This document shows, piece by piece, positions 1 through 4,454 of a stretch of 5,556 nt of DNA. A model generated the notes under the pieces. It was not told the DNA's origin. It saw only the letters and a program-made list of their open reading frames with translations, and made no database searches. The stretch lies in NCBI GenBank assembly GCA_023433655.1, contig JAEYUE010000241.1, positions 1-5,556 on the forward strand. Reading direction: 5' to 3'. This DNA comes from Pseudomonadota bacterium (GTDB taxonomy: Bacteria > Pseudomonadota > Alphaproteobacteria > Caulobacterales > Caulobacteraceae). Position 1 is the first letter of the stretch. Every line of letters starts with the position of its first letter. The position numbers were made by a program, and so were the translations under genes.

Positions 1-301
1 TGCGCACCAGCGCCATGTAGACCGAGGCGTCGCCGTGGGGGTGGAACCGGCCCAGCACGTCGCCGACCACCCGCGCGCACTTCGAATAGGCGCGGTCCGG
101 CGTCATCTTCAGGTCGTGCATCGAATAGAGGATGCGCCGGTGCACCGGCTTCAGGCCGTCGCGCGCGTCGGGCAGGGCCCGCGACACGATCACGCTCATG
201 GCGTAATCGAGGTACGAACGGCGCAGCTCGTCTTCGATGGTGATGGTGGAGATGTCGCCGCTGCCGGTCGGCGCGGCGTTGTCGTAGCTGTCGTCGGTCA
301 A
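1..301 (-). CDS. gyrA: DNA gyrase subunit A, N-terminal part (cut by left edge)
   Basis: GyrA is the DNA breaking-rejoining subunit of the type II topoisomerase gyrase, which introduces negative supercoils in the cytoplasm using ATP hydrolysed by GyrB. The visible 100 residues match the GyrA N-terminus: SYLDYAMSVIVSRALPD at 29-45, RDGLKPVHRRIL at 47-58, and ARVVGDVLGRFHPHGD at 76-91. The YLDYAMSVIV block and the position of HPHGD favour GyrA over ParC. The catalytic tyrosine lies beyond the left edge. The start is placed at TTG 301-299, giving M-T-D-D, because an in-frame TAA lies at 314-316 and the first in-frame ATG is Met35, inside the conserved block. No clear Shine-Dalgarno is seen before the TTG. 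At the quinolone-contact positions (E. coli Ser83 and Asp87) this protein has Ala92 and Met96. It is divergent from sodC. Identity is near certain; the exact start is less so. Confidence 0.96.
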   Translation of the reverse strand, partial: MTDDSYDNAAPTGSGDISTITIEDELRRSYLDYAMSVIVSRALPDARDGLKPVHRRILYSMHDLKMTPDRAYSKCARVVGDVLGRFHPHGDASVYMALVR

Positions 302-351
302 GGAAATCAGGCTTTAAATGGCCGGAATCGGAACGTGATCCGCTGACCGGT

Positions 352-380
352 TTTCTAGCATCCGGGGGCTGTGGTGGCAA
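352..380 (-). promoter_or_regulatory. Candidate sigma-70 promoter of gyrA
   Basis: Read on the minus strand, TTGCCA (380-375) matches five of six bases of the -35 consensus. It is followed by a 17-base spacer and TAGAAA (357-352), which matches four of six of the -10 consensus. The predicted transcription start is near 345, giving a leader of about 44 bases before the TTG start of gyrA. Position, strand and ideal spacing support it, but alphaproteobacterial promoters are loose and this is a reading by eye. Confidence 0.5.
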
Positions 381-410
381 AGCGAAGCCGCCTGTCGGGC
401 CCCCATCAAC

Positions 411-416
411 AGGGGA
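411..416 (+). promoter_or_regulatory. Shine-Dalgarno of sodC
   Basis: AGGGGA lies nine bases before the ATG at 426 and supports that start codon. It is G-rich and lies inside a weak CCCC/GGGG pairing (401-404 with 412-415). Confidence 0.55.
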
Positions 417-425
417 TTTTTCGCC

Positions 426-1001
426 ATGCGTCCTTACCACCTCGCCGCCCTCGCCGTCCTGCCGCTGGCGATGTCGCTCGGCGCGTGCGTCAACGTCACC
501 GCCAACGACTATTCGTGGCGTCCCGCCCGCGCCATGACCGGCGATTTCGGCGAGGCGACGCTGATCAACGCCTCGGGCGCCAACATCGGCCGGGCCGTGC
601 TGACGCAAGGGCCGACGGGCCTGCTGATCCGCGTCGAGGCCGACGGCCTGACCCCCGGCTGGCACGGCGTCCACATCCACGCCACCGGCCAGTGCGCCGC
701 CCCCTTCACCTCGGCCGGCGGCCATATCAACCACGAGGAGCCCAAGGCCCCGCACGGCCTGCTCAACCCCGGCGGACCCGACGACGGCGACCTGCCCAAC
801 ATCTTCGCCGACGAACGCGGCCGGGTCCGCGCCGAGATCTTCACCACCAGCGCCCGCATCGCCCGCGAGGGCCCGGGCCAGTGGCTGTGGGACGCCGACG
901 GCTCGGCCCTCGTCATCCACGCCGCCATGGACGACCACGTCAGCCAGCCGATCGGCGGGGCGGGCGAGCGCGTGGCCTGCGGAGTCATGGCCGCCGGCTG
1001 A
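426..1001 (+). CDS. sodC: Cu/Zn superoxide dismutase, predicted lipoprotein
   Basis: This enzyme converts superoxide to hydrogen peroxide and oxygen in the periplasm. The 191-residue protein starts with a hydrophobic signal ending in L-G-A-C, an acceptable lipobox, so Cys21 is the likely lipidated residue and the enzyme would be membrane anchored. Copper ligands by family alignment are His83 and His85 (HIH), the bridging His100 (SAGGH) and His165 (VIHA). Zinc ligands are His100, His110 and Asp122 (GDLPN). The third zinc histidine position appears to hold Asp119 (GPDDGDLPN). The disulfide pair is Cys90 and Cys185, and the active-site arginine is Arg182 in ERVACGV. It is divergent from gyrA and 44 bases upstream of a same-strand dioxygenase gene with no terminator between them, so cotranscription is likely. 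No clear promoter was found. Length fits a bacterial SodC with a leader. Confidence 0.93.
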   Translation: MRPYHLAALAVLPLAMSLGACVNVTANDYSWRPARAMTGDFGEATLINASGANIGRAVLTQGPTGLLIRVEADGLTPGWHGVHIHATGQCAAPFTSAGGHINHEEPKAPHGLLNPGGPDDGDLPNIFADERGRVRAEIFTTSARIAREGPGQWLWDADGSALVIHAAMDDHVSQPIGGAGERVACGVMAAG

Positions 1002-1015
1002 CGCCGGGCTTGTAA

Positions 1016-1045
1016 AGGAAGGGCCGGGCCGGGCATCGTCCGGCC
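1016..1045 (+). promoter_or_regulatory. Distant Shine-Dalgarno plus start-adjacent hairpin
   Basis: AGGAAGGG (1016-1023) is a good Shine-Dalgarno but ends 22 bases before the ATG at 1046. Between them, GGCCGG (1027-1032) and CCGGCC (1040-1045) form a perfect six-pair GC stem with a seven-base loop that ends exactly at the ATG. If folded, the stem would bring the Shine-Dalgarno within about 3 bases plus the helix width of the start codon. The in-frame TAA at 1013-1015 leaves no other start upstream. The function is inferred. Confidence 0.45.
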
Positions 1046-2086
1046 ATGGCCCTGCTGTACGGCGATCCTGTCCCGACCTTCGTGGTCGAGGGCGTCAGCA
1101 ACCCCCGCTACGTCCTCGACACGGCGGCGGGCCGCTACCTGGTGCTCGCCTTCGTGCGGCCGGAGGACGTCGCCGGCGCGGTCCATCGGATCGAGTCGCA
1201 GCGGGCCGCCTTCAACGACCTCCACGCCAGCGCCTTCGTCGTCGTGCTCGGCGAGGATCCGGAGCGCGAGGCCCGGCGCGACGCCCTGCCCGGCCTGCGC
1301 TTCCTGTTCGATCCCGACGTCGCGGCCTCGGCGCCGTTCGGCGTCGGCGAGGCGGAGCGCTGGTTCCTGGTCGACCCCGCCCTGCACGTCATGGCCGCTG
1401 TGGGCGCCGAGCAGGCCGCGGCCCTGATCGAGCGGGTCGCATCGCTTCCGCCACCCCCCCGGCACGGGGGTTTCGCCGGCACGGCGCCGGTGCTGGTCAC
1501 GCCCCGCATCTTCGAGCCCGGCTTCTGCGAGCGGCTGATCGCCCTGTACCGCGAGGTCGGCGGCGAACCCTCAGGCTTCATGCGCGAGGTGGACGGCGTG
1601 ACCACCCTGATGATGGACGACCAGCACAAGCGGCGCTCGGACGTGATCATCGAGGACGAGGCGCTGCAGAAGCACGCCGTCGCCCGCCTGACCCGGCGGC
1701 TGATCCCCCAGATCGAGAAGGCCTTCAACTTCAAGCCGACCCGGATCGAACGCTATCTCGTCGCCCGCTACGACGCCGAAACCGGCGGCTTCTTCCGCCC
1801 GCACCGGGACAACACCACCAGGGGCACGGACCACCGCCGCTTCGCCGTCTCGATCAACCTCAACGCCGACTACGACGGCGGCGACCTGCGCTTCCCGGAA
1901 TACGGCGACCGCACCTACCGCCCGCCCCCCGGCGGCGCCTGCGTCTTCTCCTGCTCCATCCTGCACGAGGCGACCCCGGTCACCCGCGGCGAGCGCTTCG
2001 CCTTCCTCCCCTTCCTCTACGACGAGGCGGCGGCGAAGGTGCGCGAGGAGAACCTGAAGTATCTGGACCCGGCGCTCACCGCCTAG
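1046..2086 (+). CDS. Peroxiredoxin-like / 2-oxoglutarate-Fe(II) dioxygenase fusion
   Basis: This is a 346-residue cytosolic protein of two parts. Residues 1-133 resemble the AhpC/TSA thioredoxin fold: a GDPVPTFVV opening, strand LVLAFVRP at 32-39, FVVVLGED at 64-71 and a final FLVDP at 107-111. There is no cysteine before Cys161, so peroxidase chemistry is not expected. After a proline linker (135-138), residues about 147-327 form a prolyl-4-hydroxylase-type double-stranded beta-helix. His253 and Asp255 (HRD) and His307 (LHEA) are the iron ligands, and Arg317, ten residues on, is the likely 2-oxoglutarate contact. DGGDLRFPEYG at 277-287 and PPPGGACVF at 293-301 fit the same fold. The expected reaction is hydroxylation of an unknown substrate, possibly a protein, with 2-oxoglutarate and oxygen giving succinate and CO2. 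It follows sodC, probably on one transcript, and its stop overlaps that of the convergent ABC gene. The dioxygenase call is firm; the substrate is unknown. Confidence 0.88.
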   Translation: MALLYGDPVPTFVVEGVSNPRYVLDTAAGRYLVLAFVRPEDVAGAVHRIESQRAAFNDLHASAFVVVLGEDPEREARRDALPGLRFLFDPDVAASAPFGVGEAERWFLVDPALHVMAAVGAEQAAALIERVASLPPPPRHGGFAGTAPVLVTPRIFEPGFCERLIALYREVGGEPSGFMREVDGVTTLMMDDQHKRRSDVIIEDEALQKHAVARLTRRLIPQIEKAFNFKPTRIERYLVARYDAETGGFFRPHRDNTTRGTDHRRFAVSINLNADYDGGDLRFPEYGDRTYRPPPGGACVFSCSILHEATPVTRGERFAFLPFLYDEAAAKVREENLKYLDPALTA

Positions 2087-3933
2087 TCGTCCCGGAACTG
2101 CAACTTGGCCAATCGGGCGTAGAGACCGCCGCGGGCCATCAGCTCGGCGTGGGTCCCCTCCTCCACCACCTTGCCGTCGTCCATCACCACGATGCGGTCG
2201 GCGCGGAGCACGGTGGCCAGGCGGTGGGCGATGACGATCGTCGTGCGGGCCGCCATGGCCTTGTCCAGCGCCGCCTGCACCAGACGCTCGTTCTCGGCGT
2301 CCAGCGCCGAGGTCGCCTCGTCCAGCAGCAGGATCGGCGCCTCGCGGACCAGCGCCCGGGCGATGGCCATGCGCTGGCGCTGGCCGCCCGACAGGCTCTT
2401 GCCGCGCTCGCCCAGCGGCGTGTCGAACGCCTCCGGCAGGGCCTCGATGAACGACAGGGCCTGGGCCTCCTCGGCCGCCCCCCGCACTTCATCCGGCGTC
2501 GCAGCTTCCTTGCCGAAGCGGATGTTTTCGGTTGCCGATCCCGAGAACAGCGGTGCCTCCTGCGAGACCCAGGCGAAGCGGCTGCGCACGGCCACGGGAT
2601 CGGCCTCGCGCACGTCCACCCCGTCCACCGACACCACCCCCGACTGCGGATCGTAGAAGCGCAGCAGCAGACGGAAGACGGTGCTCTTCCCCGCCCCCGA
2701 CGGCCCGACCAAGGCCACCGTCTCGCCGGGCCGCACCGTCAACGAGAAGCCCTTCAGGGCCGGCAGGTCGGGCCGGCCCGGATAGCTGAAGCGCACCGCC
2801 GACATCGACACCTCGCCGACCGGCGGCTCTGGCAGGGCGCGCGGGCTGGCCGGCGCGGCGATCGAGGGCGTGCTGCGCATCAGCTCGTCGATCCGCTCCA
2901 TCGCCCCGGCCGCCTTCTGGACGTCGCCCCAGCTCTCGCCCAGCGCCCCGACGGCGCCGGCCGCGAACACCGACAGCAGCACGAATTGCAGCAGCGCCCC
3001 CGGGCTCATCCGTCCGGCGATCACGTCCTGCGCCCCCAGCCACAGCACCAGGGTCACCCCGCCGAACATCACCACGATGACCAGGGCGGTCATCAGCGCC
3101 CGCGCCCGGATTCGCGCCAGCGAGACGGCGAAGGCCTCCTCCACCGCCGCCCCGAACCGCTCGATGGCGCTCTTCTCGCGGCCGAAGGCCTGCACCGTCT
3201 CGATGGCGTCGACGCTCTCGCCGGCGAAGCCGACGGCGCTGGCGAAGCGGTCCTGCGAGGCCACGGTCAGCCGCCGCACCACCCGCCCGAACAGGAACAG
3301 CGGCCCCAGCAGCAGCGGCACCACCAGCAGCACCAGCCCGGTCAGCTTGGGGCTGACGATGAACAGCAGGATGGTCCCGCCGATCAGGGTCAGGAAGTTG
3401 CGCAGGGCGTAGGACACCGAGGTGGTCAGCAGGGTCTCGACGAGGGCGATGTCGGTGGTCAGGCGCGACAGCACCTCGCCCGTCCGCATGCGGGCGTAGA
3501 AGGCCGGATCCAGCGTCAGGATGCGCCCGAACAGCCCCTTGCGCACGTCGGCCACGACCCGCTCGCCGGTCTTGGTGACGAAGAAGTAGCGCACCGCCGT
3601 AGCGAGCCCGAGGAACAGGGCGTTGGCGGCCAGCACCAGGAACCACAGGTTCAGCTGCGCCCCGCCGTTCTCGAAGCCGTGGTCGATGGCGCCCCGCGCC
3701 GTCACCGTCAGCCCCAGAGAGGCCGCCGTCGACATCATCAGCCAGAAGACAGCCATGGCCATGTGGCCCCGGTGGCGCAGGGCGTAGGGCAGCAGCCGGC
3801 CCAGCGGCCGGATGTCGCGTCGCTTCTCGCGCCGCTGCCCCGCCTCGCCCATCTGCTCGACCAGCAGGGCGCCGGCGCCGGGCCGGCCGCGCAGGTCGGC
3901 GGCGTCGGGTGCGGGGGCGGTCGTATCGGTCAT
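2083..3933 (-). CDS. ABC exporter half-transporter, MsbA/BmrA-type (permease-ATPase fusion)
   Basis: This is a 616-residue inner-membrane exporter half that should work as a dimer, pumping a lipid or drug-like substrate outward with ATP. A soluble, charged N-terminus of about 55 residues precedes six predicted membrane helices near 57-77, 95-119, 174-193, 197-217, 280-300 and 312-331. The ATPase domain runs from about 372 to the end: A-loop Tyr384, Walker A GPSGAGKST at 410-418, Q-loop Gln458, signature LSGGQ at 514-518, Walker B ILLLDE at 534-539 (catalytic Glu539), D-loop SALD at 542-545 and switch His570. All catalytic motifs are intact. The start at 3933 is preferred over an in-frame ATG at 3984 because AAGAGG stands seven bases before it and the extra 17 residues look like leader sequence. 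It is divergent from rpmE and convergent with the dioxygenase gene. It resembles MsbA-related exporters common in alphaproteobacteria; the substrate cannot be read from the sequence. Confidence 0.94.
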   Translation of the reverse strand: MTDTTAPAPDAADLRGRPGAGALLVEQMGEAGQRREKRRDIRPLGRLLPYALRHRGHMAMAVFWLMMSTAASLGLTVTARGAIDHGFENGGAQLNLWFLVLAANALFLGLATAVRYFFVTKTGERVVADVRKGLFGRILTLDPAFYARMRTGEVLSRLTTDIALVETLLTTSVSYALRNFLTLIGGTILLFIVSPKLTGLVLLVVPLLLGPLFLFGRVVRRLTVASQDRFASAVGFAGESVDAIETVQAFGREKSAIERFGAAVEEAFAVSLARIRARALMTALVIVVMFGGVTLVLWLGAQDVIAGRMSPGALLQFVLLSVFAAGAVGALGESWGDVQKAAGAMERIDELMRSTPSIAAPASPRALPEPPVGEVSMSAVRFSYPGRPDLPALKGFSLTVRPGETVALVGPSGAGKSTVFRLLLRFYDPQSGVVSVDGVDVREADPVAVRSRFAWVSQEAPLFSGSATENIRFGKEAATPDEVRGAAEEAQALSFIEALPEAFDTPLGERGKSLSGGQRQRMAIARALVREAPILLLDEATSALDAENERLVQAALDKAMAARTTIVIAHRLATVLRADRIVVMDDGKVVEEGTHAELMARGGLYARLAKLQFRDD

Positions 3934-3940
3934 GGCCGGG

Positions 3941-3946
3941 CCTCTT
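3941..3946 (-). promoter_or_regulatory. Shine-Dalgarno of the ABC exporter
   Basis: On the minus strand AAGAGG lies seven bases before the ATG at 3933-3931. This is the main reason for choosing that start over the upstream ATG at 3984, which lacks a well-spaced Shine-Dalgarno. Confidence 0.6.
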
Positions 3947-3985
3947 GCCCCGGAACGGCCCCCGGTGTAAACGCCGCCGCTCATT

Positions 3986-4015
3986 CCCGCCGCCGCCCGG
4001 CGGGTTTCTCATTTT
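3986..4015 (+). terminator. Terminator-like hairpin in the leader of rpmE
   Basis: CCCGCC (3986-3991) pairs perfectly with GGCGGG (3999-4004) across a seven-base loop. The T-rich run TTTCTCATTTT (4005-4015) follows at once. This has the form of an intrinsic terminator on the plus strand, yet no plus-strand gene lies upstream; the preceding gene is on the other strand and starts here. It may be an attenuator in the rpmE leader or a stop for antisense transcription of the ABC gene. The T-run is interrupted and the region is GC-rich, so chance is possible. Confidence 0.4.
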
Positions 4016-4064
4016 CGCGCACGGACGGTCGGCATCGTCACCGCGCAGAGACCGGACAACGACC

Positions 4065-4289
4065 ATGAAGGCCGATACCCACCCCGACTACCACTTCATC
4101 ACCGTGACGATGACGGATGGTACGACCTACCAGACGCGCTCGACCTACCAGAAGGAAGGCGCCGTCCTGAACCTCGACATCGATCCGCTGACCCACCCGG
4201 CCTGGACCGGCGGCAACCAGCAGCTGATGGACCGCGGCGGCCGCGTCTCGCGCTTCAACAACAAGTTCGGCGGCTTCATCAAGAAGTAG
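4065..4289 (+). CDS. rpmE: 50S ribosomal protein L31 (bL31), zinc-free form
   Basis: bL31 is a small protein of the large ribosomal subunit that contributes to the bridge between subunits. The 74-residue product matches the family throughout: MKADTHPDY at the start, the TMTDGTTYQTRSTY strand region at 15-28, LDIDPLTHPAWTGG at 37-50 and GGRVSRFNNKFGGF at 58-71. It contains no cysteine, so it is the C-minus type without the zinc-binding motif, as usual in alphaproteobacteria. The ATG at 4065 fits the family N-terminus; the open frame extends to 3909 but those residues are not L31-like. The Shine-Dalgarno is weak (GGA eight bases upstream). It is divergent from the ABC exporter, with a terminator-like hairpin in its leader and a strong terminator after it, so it is probably a single-gene transcript. 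Confidence 0.97.
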   Translation: MKADTHPDYHFITVTMTDGTTYQTRSTYQKEGAVLNLDIDPLTHPAWTGGNQQLMDRGGRVSRFNNKFGGFIKK

Positions 4290-4333
4290 GCCGGTCTGGC
4301 TTCCGGGTCACACCTGGGCCGCAGACGATCACG

Positions 4334-4368
4334 AAGGCGTCGGTCCCCGGGCCGACGCCTTTCTGTTT
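4334..4368 (+). terminator. Intrinsic terminator after rpmE
   Basis: AAGGCGTCGG (4334-4343) pairs perfectly with CCGACGCCTT (4352-4361), a ten-pair stem with an eight-base loop. The T-rich tract TTTCTGTTT (4360-4368) overlaps the stem end. It begins 44 bases past the rpmE stop and should separate rpmE from the L,D-transpeptidase gene. Confidence 0.88.
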
Positions 4369-4374
4369 GGCCGG

Positions 4375-4397
4375 AACGCCGATAACATGCCGGCGTT
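4375..4397. repeat. Inverted repeat AACGCCG/CGGCGTT
   Basis: AACGCCG (4375-4381) and CGGCGTT (4391-4397) are a perfect seven-base inverted repeat with a nine-base spacer, just after the rpmE terminator. No T-run follows, so it is not a terminator. It could be an operator site or a leader hairpin for the downstream gene. Confidence 0.4.
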
Positions 4398-4414
4398 GGA
4401 CCACCGGGGCGTGG

Positions 4415-4430
4415 GCGCAGGGTCCTGCGC
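4415..4430. repeat. Near-perfect palindrome upstream of the L,D-transpeptidase
   Basis: GCGCAGG (4415-4421) and CCTGCGC (4424-4430) form a seven-base inverted repeat with a two-base centre, ending 24 bases before the ATG at 4455. A protein-binding dyad or a short leader hairpin are both possible. No convincing promoter was found around it. Confidence 0.4.
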
Positions 4431-4454
4431 GGAAACGGGCGAAGAGCAGCAGTG

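Noticed and set aside
330..355. GGAAC (330-334) with GGTTTT (349-354) as an EcfG-type stress promoter for sodC
   Set aside because: The spacer is about 14 bases rather than 16-17 and the -10 element lacks the expected CGTT, so it does not meet the motif.
400..420. CCCC/GGGG hairpin with following T-run before sodC as a terminator or thermosensor
   Set aside because: The stem is only four pairs with a seven-base loop, too weak to call, although it does overlap the Shine-Dalgarno.
509..1465. Minus-strand open frame of 318 codons across sodC and the dioxygenase
   Set aside because: It spans two well-supported genes on the other strand and shows no family motif; long stop-free frames are expected at this GC content.
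3934..3984. Longer ABC exporter start at ATG 3984-3982
   Set aside because: It lacks a well-spaced Shine-Dalgarno, while the ATG at 3933 has AAGAGG seven bases upstream.
3909..4064. N-terminal extension of the rpmE frame to 3909
   Set aside because: The extra residues do not resemble L31 and the region overlaps the divergent ABC gene start; the family N-terminus begins at 4065.
2149..4068. Plus-strand open frame of 639 codons opposite the ABC exporter
   Set aside because: It mirrors the intact ABC gene, has no recognisable domain, and its His/Gln/Arg-rich composition is that of a GC-rich antisense shadow.
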